From Emticicia sp. 21SJ11W-3 (GTDB taxonomy: Bacteria > Bacteroidota > Bacteroidia > Cytophagales > Spirosomataceae), in assembly GCF_024138715.1 (NCBI RefSeq), contig NZ_CP092074.1:1798001-1862000 (forward strand): a DNA stretch of 64,000 bases, given 5' to 3'. This document shows positions 35,530-44,124 of the stretch, one piece after another. The notes beneath the pieces were generated by a model. That model worked only from the letters and a program-made list of their open reading frames with translations. It searched no databases and had not been told where the DNA came from. The position numbers were made by a program, and so were the translations under genes. Within the stretch, counting starts at the first letter, position 1, and each line of letters starts with the position of its first letter.

Positions 35530-36768
35530 ATGAAAAAACTTCTGATAGCTGGTTTTATATATCTAAGCACAGTTTGCTGTCTGGCGCAAACTGCAAAAAA
35601 GGCCGTATTTGTAATTGTAGATGGGATTCCGGCCGATGTGATTGAGAAATTGAACAAACCTAATTTAGACTCAATTGCGAAAGCAGGCGGCTATGCAAGG
35701 GCTTATGTAGGAGGTGAAAAAAAGAGTTATTCGCAAACACCTACCATTTCTGCTGTTGGCTATAATAGTCTGCTGACAGGTACCTGGGTAAACAAACATA
35801 ATGTGTGGGGAAATGATATTAAAGCGCCCAATTATAACTACTGGACTATCTTCCGTTTTCTGAAAGAGCAGTACCCTAAAAAGAAAACGGCTGTGTTTTC
35901 TACATGGTTAGATAACCGTACCAAACTAATAGGCGAAGACCTGCCGCAAACAGGTAATATAATGACCAACTACCATCTGGACGGGCTGGAATTAGACACC
36001 ATTAATTATCCACATACCAAAGACAGCAAGCATATTAACCTGATTGATGAAAAAATTACAGATGCTGCTGCACAATCTATCAGAACCGATGCCGCCGATT
36101 TAACCTGGGTGTATCTGGAGTATACCGACGACATGGGCCATAAATTTGGCGATAGCCCACAGTTTTATTCTGCCATTGAGCAAATGGATAAACAGGTAGG
36201 GCGTTTATGGCAGGCTATTCAGTACAGACAGAAAAATTTTAAGGAAGACTGGGTGATTTACATAACTACTGACCACGGTCGTGATGCCGCAACCGGAAAG
36301 GGGCACGGTGGGCAGTCGGACAGAGAAAGAAGCACATGGGTAGTAACGAATGCCAGAAACCTGAATCCATATTTTAGTCAGTTCAAACCCGGTATTGTTG
36401 ATATTATGCCGTCTATAGCCTCTTTTCTGAATATAACAATTCCGCGCGAGCGTTTATTTGAGATTGATGGTGTATCGCTTGTAGGTAAGGTATCTGCGGT
36501 GCAGCCTACTGCTTCGTTTAATGATGGCAAAATTGCCCTAACCTGGAAAGCCATTGACAAAAAAGGACAAGCCAAAATATGGCTTAGTACTACCAATTAT
36601 TTTGAAAACGGAAAAACGGATAATTATCTGTTAGTTAAAAAAGTGCCGGTAAGCGCGGAAAAAGCCTTGATTGATGTGAGCCAGTATAACTCAGGTTTTT
36701 TTAAGGTGGTAATTGAAATGCCTCACAATACCCTTAACCGTTGGGTGGTATTAGAAAAGAAGAACTAA
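35530..36768 (+). CDS. Alkaline phosphatase superfamily phosphodiesterase/pyrophosphatase, secreted
   Basis: Exported 412-residue enzyme (signal peptide cleaved near CLAQ) of the nucleotide pyrophosphatase/phosphodiesterase branch. Metal-site residues appear in order: Asp in FVIVDGIP, the nucleophile Thr in SQTPTISAVGYNS, Asp and His in YTDDMGHKFGD, Asp-His in ITTDHGRD and His in GHGGQSDRE. A small C-terminal beta domain (about residues 320-412) follows. It may hydrolyse phosphodiesters or pyrophosphates in the periplasm to gain phosphate; the exact substrate is not evident. It is monocistronic, with its own promoter and terminator. Confidence 0.9.
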   Translation: MKKLLIAGFIYLSTVCCLAQTAKKAVFVIVDGIPADVIEKLNKPNLDSIAKAGGYARAYVGGEKKSYSQTPTISAVGYNSLLTGTWVNKHNVWGNDIKAPNYNYWTIFRFLKEQYPKKKTAVFSTWLDNRTKLIGEDLPQTGNIMTNYHLDGLELDTINYPHTKDSKHINLIDEKITDAAAQSIRTDAADLTWVYLEYTDDMGHKFGDSPQFYSAIEQMDKQVGRLWQAIQYRQKNFKEDWVIYITTDHGRDAATGKGHGGQSDRERSTWVVTNARNLNPYFSQFKPGIVDIMPSIASFLNITIPRERLFEIDGVSLVGKVSAVQPTASFNDGKIALTWKAIDKKGQAKIWLSTTNYFENGKTDNYLLVKKVPVSAEKALIDVSQYNSGFFKVVIEMPHNTLNRWVVLEKKN

Positions 36769-36816
36769 CCAGATTTATATCTGTTTATTAAAAACAGTTT
36801 TATATATAAAAAATAC

Positions 36817-36848
36817 GGCCCTTTGGATATTCCGGGGCCATGTTTTTT
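36817..36848 (+). terminator. Intrinsic terminator of the alkaline-phosphatase-like gene
   Basis: GGCCC (36817-36821) pairs with GGGCC (36835-36839), followed by ATG and six T residues on the plus strand. Confidence 0.65.
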
Positions 36849-36905
36849 AGGTTGAATTATGAAAAGGCATCCGCTTAATATTGAAGAGAATGCCACACAT
36901 GCAGC

Positions 36906-37307
36906 CTACTTTTTACTGATTTTAGCCTCTGTCAACTCTATTTTTTTATCAATCAGCAGGTATGATTTCACCAAGCTTTTATCAAAATCAATTATCTGGC
37001 TAACACCAATACCATCGGCCTCGGCCCAGGTAACAAACAGGTTATTCCCTTCCATTTCTTTCTGATGAAATCTGTCGGTTTCCTGTCTGCCTTTTTCTTC
37101 GCCAAAAACACATTGCCAGTTTAAAGTGCTGTCAGTCAGTATTTTTACTTCATACCGGGCATCACCGTAATCATAAATATAGGTTTCGCCAACCTCAAAC
37201 CTGGTGTTTTTTATGAGCGAAATCCCTTCTCCTTTATTAATACAAGAAGCTAAAACTGCTATTAAACCAGCAGCGAAAATCGATTTTCTTACCAATTGCT
37301 TAGGCAT
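36906..37307 (-). CDS. MoaF-like calycin-fold lipoprotein
   Basis: 133-residue precursor with lipobox LASC (Cys22). The mature part, with GETYIYDYGDARYEVKILTD and the Thr-Leu-x-Trp strand, then GVSQIIDF, resembles MoaF/phenolic-acid-decarboxylase-like small beta barrels. The lipid anchor is unusual for a phenolic acid decarboxylase, and the Tyr/Arg active-site pair cannot be confirmed here, so no reaction is assigned. It lies 78 bp downstream of the RidA-like gene on the same strand. The family assignment rests on motif resemblance only. Confidence 0.6.
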   Translation of the reverse strand: MPKQLVRKSIFAAGLIAVLASCINKGEGISLIKNTRFEVGETYIYDYGDARYEVKILTDSTLNWQCVFGEEKGRQETDRFHQKEMEGNNLFVTWAEADGIGVSQIIDFDKSLVKSYLLIDKKIELTEAKISKK

Positions 37308-37385
37308 AGGATAGGGTGTTTTTAAAGCTTGTTCAGGGTTTTATGTTAATATTCTAAAACAGTAAAAAAATACTATCGGAAGAAC

Positions 37386-37847
37386 TTATTTTTTTGGGAT
37401 AATGGCTGTGGCTTCAATTTCAATCAGTACATCTTCCCTATACAAGTGGCTTACCTCCACCAGTGTGCTGGCCGGAGGATTCTGAACGTTAATAAATTTA
37501 TCACGGATATCTCTGACAGTTTGAATTTTGCTTACGTCTCTTATAAAATAAGACAACTTGGCCAGATGACTCATGTTTCCGCCCGATTCTTCAATTATAT
37601 TCTTTATGTTTTGGAAGGTCTGCTCTGTTTGTCTGGCAAAGTCGTCTTTGCCTACAAGATTCCCCTGCTTATCTAAAGGAACCTGCCCACTGATCAGCAG
37701 CATGGTAGCATTGCCCAGGTCTATTTTGGCAACTTGTGAATAACCCCGGGGGGTAGCAACAGAAGAGGGATTAACTAATTTGAATGTTTCCTGCGAGAAT
37801 GAGGAAAAACTGATAACCAGAATGTGTAGAAAGAAAAATGGTTTCAT
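37386..37847 (-). CDS. Exported RidA/YjgF-family protein lacking the catalytic Arg
   Basis: RidA-fold protein of 153 residues with an N-terminal signal peptide (cleavage near FSQE), so it acts outside the cytoplasm. The trimer core LISGQVPLDKQGNLVG and Q-T-F-x-N-I helix are typical. The key Arg of imine deaminases (P-A-R-T/S) is Ser127 in NPPASTLVEV, which places it in a non-RidA subgroup that is not expected to hydrolyse enamines. Export plus loss of Arg suggests a binding or structural role. It is located between the CoA-transferase and MoaF-like genes. Confidence 0.85.
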   Translation of the reverse strand: MKPFFFLHILVISFSSFSQETFKLVNPSSVATPRGYSQVAKIDLGNATMLLISGQVPLDKQGNLVGKDDFARQTEQTFQNIKNIIEESGGNMSHLAKLSYFIRDVSKIQTVRDIRDKFINVQNPPASTLVEVSHLYREDVLIEIEATAIIPKK

Positions 37848-37896
37848 TTATGCGAAATTTAAAACCTAAAATTAACATAAATGAAACCAAAATCAA

Positions 37897-39198
37897 TTAC
37901 ATATACGTGTAAGTACCTTGCGCTGCCTGGTGTTTGAATCGCTCGAAGGCTTCTCTTTCCAGTTGTTCACGGTGGTCGGGGTGTGCCACCTTTATCAGTT
38001 CTTTGGCACGTTCAACCAGATTTTTACCATAAATATAGGCTATGCCATATTCTGTTACTACATAATGCACATGCCCGCGTGTAGTTACTACGCCCGCTCC
38101 TTCTTTCAGGTGAGTTACAATTTTTGTTTCGCCGTTTTTGGTTGCGGACTGCAACGCAATAATTGGTTTTCCGCCTTCAGACAAGGCGGCTCCTCTGATA
38201 AAATCCATTTGCCCGCCAACGCCAGAATACATCTGATAACCGATACTATCGGCACAAATCTGACCTGTAATGTCAATTTCTATAGCGCTGTTGATGGCCG
38301 TTACTTTCGGATTCTGACGAATGATAGAAGTATCATTTACATAATCAACGGGTAGCATACTTATCAACGGATTATCGTCAACAAATTTATAGAGGTGTTC
38401 TGACCCGTAAAGAAAAGTAGTAACTACTTTGCCCGGGTGTTTTTTCTTAAACCTGCCCGTAACCACGCCTTTTTCAATAAGGGGTATCAGGCCATCTGAA
38501 AACATTTCGGTGTGAATACCTAAGTCTTTATGGTTACCCAAGGCCGCCAGTACTGCATTCGGAATGTTGCCAATGCCCATTTGCAGCGTGGCGCCGTCTT
38601 CTACTAGTGAAGCAACATTATTGCCGATTTGTTTTTCAATTTCTGTAGGTTCGCTCCAGGTTACTGTAGGTAGCGGCTCATCAAAAGGAACAAGGTATTT
38701 AATTTTACTCAGGTGAATCTGCCCGTTTCCCCAGGTTCGGGGTACAAATTTATTGGCCTGCGCAATTACTACATCTGCCGATTCCAATGCAGCCAGTGTT
38801 GCATCTAATGAGGTACCAAGCGAACAAAATCCGTTTTTGTCAGGCAATGATACCGATATAAGGGCTACATTGAGCTTGATGATATTCTGCCGGAAAAGGC
38901 GGGGGATTTCTGACAAAAATACCGGAATGTAGCTACCACGCCCTTCGGCTATGGCTTTTCTTATATTTTTACCTATAAAAAACGCATTGGTATGAAAAAT
39001 ACCTTCGTATTCCGGCCGGGTATAAGGTGCATCGCCTTCTGTATGCAAATGATACAGCTCAACATTCTGTAAATCACCCGAACGCTTAACTAGTTGTTGC
39101 AGCAAATGCTGCGGCGCAGCTGCTACACTATGAACATATATTTTGTCGCCCGATTGGATAACTTTCAGGGCATCGTCTGCTGATATAATGGTTGCCAT
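37897..39198 (-). CDS. Acetyl-CoA hydrolase / 4-hydroxybutyrate CoA-transferase family protein
   Basis: Cytoplasmic family-I CoA-transferase of 433 residues. Two subdomains are seen: the N-terminal GDKIYVHSVAAAPQHLL, and the C-terminal half with catalytic Glu in GIHTEMFSDG and GVGGQMDFIRGAALSEGG-type CoA-binding loop. HYVVTEYGIAYIYGKNL near the end is a family hallmark. It could move CoA between acetate and other short-chain acids such as butyrate, succinate or 4-hydroxybutyrate, or hydrolyse acetyl-CoA; the sequence does not separate these. It appears monocistronic. Confidence 0.88.
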   Translation of the reverse strand: MATIISADDALKVIQSGDKIYVHSVAAAPQHLLQQLVKRSGDLQNVELYHLHTEGDAPYTRPEYEGIFHTNAFFIGKNIRKAIAEGRGSYIPVFLSEIPRLFRQNIIKLNVALISVSLPDKNGFCSLGTSLDATLAALESADVVIAQANKFVPRTWGNGQIHLSKIKYLVPFDEPLPTVTWSEPTEIEKQIGNNVASLVEDGATLQMGIGNIPNAVLAALGNHKDLGIHTEMFSDGLIPLIEKGVVTGRFKKKHPGKVVTTFLYGSEHLYKFVDDNPLISMLPVDYVNDTSIIRQNPKVTAINSAIEIDITGQICADSIGYQMYSGVGGQMDFIRGAALSEGGKPIIALQSATKNGETKIVTHLKEGAGVVTTRGHVHYVVTEYGIAYIYGKNLVERAKELIKVAHPDHREQLEREAFERFKHQAAQGTYTYM

Positions 39199-39313
39199 TG
39201 TAGGATTATGAACTTTTACGGGTGCAAAATTCAGGCATAAAGCTTTTAGTGAATATGATAATGGTCAGTAATTAGCCTGCGTTATCTCCTAATTCATAAT
39301 CCTACAACTGGTT

Positions 39314-40801
39314 TTACAGCAGTTTGTTTAAAGTATAACAAATCAGATTGTTGAACAAGTATCGGTCATCATCAGTTTTTATATCTCCGGTTCTCAATTC
39401 ATATACATATCCGGGTTTTAATTCTGTCAGCTCAATTGATACCTTTTTGCGGTCTGGCGAAAGTGTAATTGATTTTACCGGAACTTCCTGCACATCAAAC
39501 TGCTTAGAGCCATAAGCCTGGTGGTATTCGTAATAGAAGCGTCTGAATTTGTAGTTAGCTATGTTGCGCGCTGCCTCTTCATTCAAAGGAAGCGTGAATG
39601 TTAAATCAAATCCGGTTTTGGTAAGGTGCATAGACATTACATCCAAATGGGTTTTGCCTTTCCAACTGATACGCTGAATGCCTCTTGAACCAGCCCAGCC
39701 GTGGTCGTTCTGGCCTACCCAAAGGCTACCGTCAGGTGCAAACACCAACCGGTTGTTGCCAATGCGCATTTTTGAGCCGAAGTTCATAGGTATGCAGGCG
39801 CCTTGTAAATCTCCGCCTACTTCTTCCAGCAAAGTACGCATTACATACTTGTGGTCCATATCACCTACCATCATTTGCCCGGCAAAAGGTCCGAATTTCC
39901 CCTTGGTATTGTCCCAAACAGGCTGAGTAGGAGAGTTGGCAAAATAGCCATGCGGAAACTGGATTGATTCTTTGGTACGCATGCTGTCAAGCTGAGCCAC
40001 CGGCAGTTTAATAGGCACTACCCTGGGAAAATCTTCTTTCCAGATTAATCCTGCCGGATGCCCATAGAATTTACCTTCTTCTACATGAAACAACTTGCTG
40101 GTGCCTAGCCAGTCTCCCTGGTTATCGGTTACAAACAGCCTGCCCTGGGCATCAAAGCCCAAGGTATTGGGCGAGCGGAAACCCACAGCATACGGATGCA
40201 GCTTGCCGTCTTTGGTAAGCTTCATGATCCAGCCCCGGTAAGGTACGCAGGAATACATACGGCCTGGCCTTGACAGCGAGTCGTATTTTCCTCTTATTTC
40301 AGGGCGGATACCCGCACCATTTGAGGCAAGATTAAGCGCAATGTATAAATTGCCCTGTTTGTCTGCAACGGGGCCAAAGGCAAATTCATGGTAATTACCA
40401 GACATCCCGAAGTCGTCTGTTACCGTTTGGTATTCATCGGCTACACCATCGCCATTTGTGTCTTTTATTCTGGTTAACTCCGGGCGTTGCATAATCAGAA
40501 TCTCATGGTTCTTTACAACCAGAATCCCCAATGGGTCGTGCAGGCCTTCAGCAAACAACTTCCATTTTTGGGTCTTAGGGTTGTAGGTCATGATTTCTCC
40601 GCGGTGAAAACCAGCAATAAAACGGCCATCTGGCATAAAGCCGATAGCGCCGGTTTCGGCAATGAGCCCTTCCGGAAGCGGTATATTTTCAACGGTATAA
40701 TAATTGGCTGCCGAGTCTTTAGGAGCATTGGTTTGTCCCTCAGAAGCGCCCGAATAAAGCAGCAAGGCAAGCAGGGCTGCTATATGTTTTACAATTTTCA
40801 T
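39314..40801 (-). CDS. Secreted beta-propeller (sorbosone-dehydrogenase-like) protein, partner of a cupredoxin
   Basis: Exported 495-residue protein with signal peptide cleaved near SEGQ. It carries propeller repeats (IGFMPDGRFIAGFHRGEI, GFDAQGRLFVTDNQGDWLGTSK, LVFAPDGSLWVGQNDHGWAG) of the type in putative PQQ/heme-associated dehydrogenases, plus a DTNGDGVADE calcium-binding loop. No CxxCH haem site is present. The C-terminal 120 residues form a beta-domain ending in a DDDRYLFNNL segment. It starts one base past the stop of the cupredoxin gene, so the two are translated together and probably form an envelope redox couple. The substrate is unknown. Confidence 0.8.
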   Translation of the reverse strand: MKIVKHIAALLALLLYSGASEGQTNAPKDSAANYYTVENIPLPEGLIAETGAIGFMPDGRFIAGFHRGEIMTYNPKTQKWKLFAEGLHDPLGILVVKNHEILIMQRPELTRIKDTNGDGVADEYQTVTDDFGMSGNYHEFAFGPVADKQGNLYIALNLASNGAGIRPEIRGKYDSLSRPGRMYSCVPYRGWIMKLTKDGKLHPYAVGFRSPNTLGFDAQGRLFVTDNQGDWLGTSKLFHVEEGKFYGHPAGLIWKEDFPRVVPIKLPVAQLDSMRTKESIQFPHGYFANSPTQPVWDNTKGKFGPFAGQMMVGDMDHKYVMRTLLEEVGGDLQGACIPMNFGSKMRIGNNRLVFAPDGSLWVGQNDHGWAGSRGIQRISWKGKTHLDVMSMHLTKTGFDLTFTLPLNEEAARNIANYKFRRFYYEYHQAYGSKQFDVQEVPVKSITLSPDRKKVSIELTELKPGYVYELRTGDIKTDDDRYLFNNLICYTLNKLL

Positions 40802-40802
40802 T

Positions 40803-41909
40803 TTACTTCTTCATGGTTATGGTTACGCGTTGTGTACCTGCCGGAATTTTCAAAATTCCATCTTTAAATTCACCAGCCGAACTCCGGTAAGTAATGCCGT
40901 CATCTGTTTTAACTACAAAGAAAACGGGCTTCGTGTTATTTCTGAAAGCAAGGGTTCTGCTTAAACCTTCATTATCCGGTAGCAATTTCAGTGTTTCTTT
41001 TACTTCAATATCATTAATGAGGTATCTGAAAGTAGGTATTCTATTCGAGAACGAATATCCTTGAAAATCTACCTGTGGCAGGGCATCAGGGGTATTAATA
41101 CGTAAGGGAAAACCAGTTTTGTCTCGCCAGTAAACTTCTCCTACTATTTTGGTCAGTTTACTGCCATTACCTTTCCAATGGTCGGTATTGTCGACAAATC
41201 CTCCAGACCATGCGTATCGCAGATAGCATTTTCCGGCATCAAAACAATAAGATTCGGTTTCACTCAGGGCAACAGCTATGGCAGCGGGGCTGCAGTCTGG
41301 CATAAAAGTACGATAATACATAGGATACCTGAGCGGGTAGGGGTGCGGCGACGGTACTGCCGCCATCTGGTGGCCTGCGTGGCCAGCCGGCATGGCTGTT
41401 TTTAATCTTTGCGCCTCTGGCACATTCAAATCTTTTTCAAGTGGTGGCAGTGGTTTTGTTGTAACATACATGGCCCCGTACATTATATATCCATGCCCGG
41501 GGTATGTACAAACATAAGGGTACACGCCTTCTTTACCAACCATAAAAGTGATACTTTCCATTTTGCCGGGTTCAAGTATTCTGGTATTGGCAATAACCAG
41601 TGGCGTAGTGGGTACATAATCCATTTTGGCTCCCTTATCGGCCAGTTTCAGAGCCAGGTCTACCACTTTCAGGCGTGAGTCTGGCTGGGTAACCACAAGG
41701 TTATGGGCCATGTCGTCATGATTATCAAGCGTAATGGTTACCCTTGTGTTGGGGCGAACAGAAAAACGAGGCAGGTCAAACTGCAGGCCACCTAAAACTT
41801 TGATAACAATGGTGGTATCTTGCTGGGCAGAAACGGTGCCGGCCATGAAACATAGCCAAATAAATAAGCCTGGAAACCCAAGCTTAGCTGCTAAAGCGGT
41901 TTTTATCAT
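40803..41909 (-). CDS. Auracyanin/plastocyanin-like blue-copper domain protein with unknown C-terminal domain
   Basis: Exported 368-residue protein. After a signal peptide (AQQD) comes a cupredoxin domain (about residues 28-152) with type-1 copper ligands His in DDMAHNLVV, Cys in YPYVCTYPGHG, His of that motif and Met in YGAMYV. A His/Met-rich linker (AGHAGHQMAAVPSPHPYP) leads to a 190-residue domain with YCFDAGKCYLRYAWSGGF, also seen in large putative dehydrogenases of planctomycete-type bacteria. It starts the operon with the propeller protein (1-bp spacing), suggesting an electron acceptor for it. Confidence 0.85.
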   Translation of the reverse strand: MIKTALAAKLGFPGLFIWLCFMAGTVSAQQDTTIVIKVLGGLQFDLPRFSVRPNTRVTITLDNHDDMAHNLVVTQPDSRLKVVDLALKLADKGAKMDYVPTTPLVIANTRILEPGKMESITFMVGKEGVYPYVCTYPGHGYIMYGAMYVTTKPLPPLEKDLNVPEAQRLKTAMPAGHAGHQMAAVPSPHPYPLRYPMYYRTFMPDCSPAAIAVALSETESYCFDAGKCYLRYAWSGGFVDNTDHWKGNGSKLTKIVGEVYWRDKTGFPLRINTPDALPQVDFQGYSFSNRIPTFRYLINDIEVKETLKLLPDNEGLSRTLAFRNNTKPVFFVVKTDDGITYRSSAGEFKDGILKIPAGTQRVTITMKK

Positions 41910-42009
41910 ATAAATTCAGTAGGGGGTGAATAAGTACTCAAAAATAGACAGTAAACATTATTTTTTCTATATTTACTATACTTAAATTTAATTGTACCAC
42001 CCTGTTAAT

Positions 42010-43260
42010 ATGAAAATCAGATACAAGGTTCTGCTGGCATTATTTTTACTTTCTATCATTACCTATCTCGACAGGGTTTGTATGAATGTGGTGAGTAAGT
42101 ATGTAAAATCAGACCTGGGGCTGGATAACGAATCTTTCGGATATGTGCTGGGCGCTTTCTCGCTTTCTTATGCCTTGTTTGAACTACCGACAGGTATATT
42201 AGGCGACAGGATCGGGCCACGAAAGGTGTTAACCCGTGTTGTTTTGTGGTGGTCTGGCTTTACAGCGCTAACCGGTACAGCCTTTCATTTTTTGTATCTG
42301 CTGTTGGTTAGATTTTTATTCGGCGTGGGTGAGGCAGGGGCATTCCCGAATGCTTCTATTGTTATTTCCAGGTGGTTTCCTTCTGTAGAAGTTGGCAGGG
42401 CTCAATCTGTAATATGGGCAGCCGGAAGGCTGGGCGGTGCCTTAACACCATTAATTGTAATACCGCTGGTACATGCGGCCGGATGGCGCATGGCATTTTT
42501 TATATTAGGGGCTGTTGGCGGGCTATGGGCAATAGTCTGGTATTTCTGGTTTCGGGATACCCCGTCTGAAATGCCTGGAATTAGTGCTAACGAAATTGAA
42601 GAAATTGAATCAGACAGAAAAAAGACTATCACTCATCATAAAGTTGATTGGAAGATAGTTATCAAAAACCCCAATGTTTGGGGGCTGATGCTGATGTGCC
42701 ACTTGTTTTTTTATGCGTCTTATTTCTTTACTAACTGGTCGTCAACCTATTTTCAGGAAGGCAGGCACATGAGCGAAGAGCAGGCTAAAAACTTTGTTTC
42801 TTTATCCTATTTCCTTGGGGCTATCGGGTGTCTGGCCGGGGGGTTTGCCAGTGATATAATAAGCAGAAAATACGGTTTAAAAATAGGGCGCAGAGTAGTA
42901 GGGGTGCTGGGTTTAGGCAGCTCAGGTATTTGCTTTTTAGCCTCAGGCCTTACGGAAGATAATGAAACAGCCGGGTACTTGTTAGCCCTTTGTGTTTTGT
43001 TAAAAGACCTTACGCTGCCCGTGGCATTTGCGGTGTGCGTAGACATCGGTAAACAATACGCAGGCACAGTTGCAGGGGCCATGAATTTTGCCGGCCAGCT
43101 AGGTGGCTTTTTCATTACCATTATTTTTGGCATTATCGTTCAGCACACATCTGACTTTAATTACCCGCTATTTTTAATAGCGGGTTGTCTGATTGTGGCG
43201 TCTATGCTCTGGTTTTTGATTGACCCAACCAAAAATCTGGTTGTTGAAAAAGAAAACTAA
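42010..43260 (+). CDS. MFS transporter, anion:cation symporter (hexuronate/galactonate-type) family
   Basis: 416-residue, 12-helix carrier of the ACS family that includes sugar-acid transporters such as hexuronate and D-galactonate permeases. The start MKIRYKVLLALFLLSIITYL is followed by DRVCMNV; motif A is GILGDRIGPRKVL, and RFLFGVGEAGAFPNAS is the ACS hallmark after TM4. ATG 42010 is used; a TTG 18 bp upstream is possible but less likely. The last four bases overlap the stop of the convergent nucleotidyltransferase. It is divergent from the cupredoxin gene at 41909. The substrate is inferred only from family. Confidence 0.88.
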   Translation: MKIRYKVLLALFLLSIITYLDRVCMNVVSKYVKSDLGLDNESFGYVLGAFSLSYALFELPTGILGDRIGPRKVLTRVVLWWSGFTALTGTAFHFLYLLLVRFLFGVGEAGAFPNASIVISRWFPSVEVGRAQSVIWAAGRLGGALTPLIVIPLVHAAGWRMAFFILGAVGGLWAIVWYFWFRDTPSEMPGISANEIEEIESDRKKTITHHKVDWKIVIKNPNVWGLMLMCHLFFYASYFFTNWSSTYFQEGRHMSEEQAKNFVSLSYFLGAIGCLAGGFASDIISRKYGLKIGRRVVGVLGLGSSGICFLASGLTEDNETAGYLLALCVLLKDLTLPVAFAVCVDIGKQYAGTVAGAMNFAGQLGGFFITIIFGIIVQHTSDFNYPLFLIAGCLIVASMLWFLIDPTKNLVVEKEN

Positions 43261-44111
43261 ATATTGCTGTAGTCTCGCTCAAGAATTGCCTGAATTGCAG
43301 CAATGTCGCTCTTACTGGTAAGGTCGGGCAGTACTTCAGAAATCGGAATGGTATAAATACTTTTGGGCGCTTCATTCGCCCACAGCCTTACCGTAACCGG
43401 AATTTCCTTTTCGTTACGAACCGGATGCAGTGGTGTTTTTTGAATAAATGGCAGCAAATCTCTGGCTGTAAATGCAAAGATATTCCAGCTGATGCCTATG
43501 CGAGGCATGGTGCTTACTATTTCTTCCCATTCTTCATCATTAGGTTTCTCTAATAAATCAGTCAGAAAACCATCTTCATCTTTTTTGATAATGGCACAAT
43601 TGCGGGTTCTTTCAACTGTGTTCCCTGTGGAGTCCCAGTCAAGCATGGCATTAGGGAAATCGCTTTCTGCCAGCATCTGAAAGGCCGAAACCGGATACAG
43701 GTTATCTCCGTTACAGGCAATGAAACGGCTATCTGCCCAGTCGGGGTGCTGTGCCAGTGCCTGCTCTATTGCATCGGTTGTACCCAGGGGTTTTTCTCTG
43801 CCTTCAGGTATGTGCTGACGTGCAAATCTGATATTTAGCCCCCAGTTATTGCCTGACCCAACTAATGTTTCGTAATGCGGTTGTGTGACGGTATCTTTTG
43901 GGTTAAGTAGCAGAATTACATCTTTTATACCCGCTCTGGCGGCATTATATAGAACGTAGTCAAGAAAGGGACGGCCATTTTTACCCAGGCCGATCATGCA
44001 TTTGGGTAAGGTATTGGCTTGTTCAATGAGCTTGCTATCCAGAGAAGTGTCTTCAGCTAATGCCTTTTTCATTCGGGACGACATGCCCCCTGCCAGTATC
44101 AGAAGTTTCAT
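43257..44111 (-). CDS. Sugar-phosphate nucleotidyltransferase-like protein
   Basis: Rossmann-type NTP transferase of 284 residues. The N-terminal LLILAGGMSSRMKK is the phosphate-binding loop with an Arg/Lys pair, FLDYVLYNAARAGIKDVILL follows, then PLGTTDAIEQAL and FIACNGDNLYP with the Asp that binds Mg2+. The C-terminal region lacks acyltransferase hexapeptides, so it is a one-domain enzyme as in MurNAc/GlcNAc-1-P uridylyltransferases, but the sugar is unknown. It starts 13 bp after the histidine kinase stop, so it appears to be the third gene of a response-regulator, kinase, nucleotidyltransferase operon. Its stop overlaps that of the convergent MFS gene by 4 bp. Confidence 0.8.
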   Translation of the reverse strand: MKLLILAGGMSSRMKKALAEDTSLDSKLIEQANTLPKCMIGLGKNGRPFLDYVLYNAARAGIKDVILLLNPKDTVTQPHYETLVGSGNNWGLNIRFARQHIPEGREKPLGTTDAIEQALAQHPDWADSRFIACNGDNLYPVSAFQMLAESDFPNAMLDWDSTGNTVERTRNCAIIKKDEDGFLTDLLEKPNDEEWEEIVSTMPRIGISWNIFAFTARDLLPFIQKTPLHPVRNEKEIPVTVRLWANEAPKSIYTIPISEVLPDLTSKSDIAAIQAILERDYSNI

Positions 44112-44124
44112 TTATTGTGTATTG

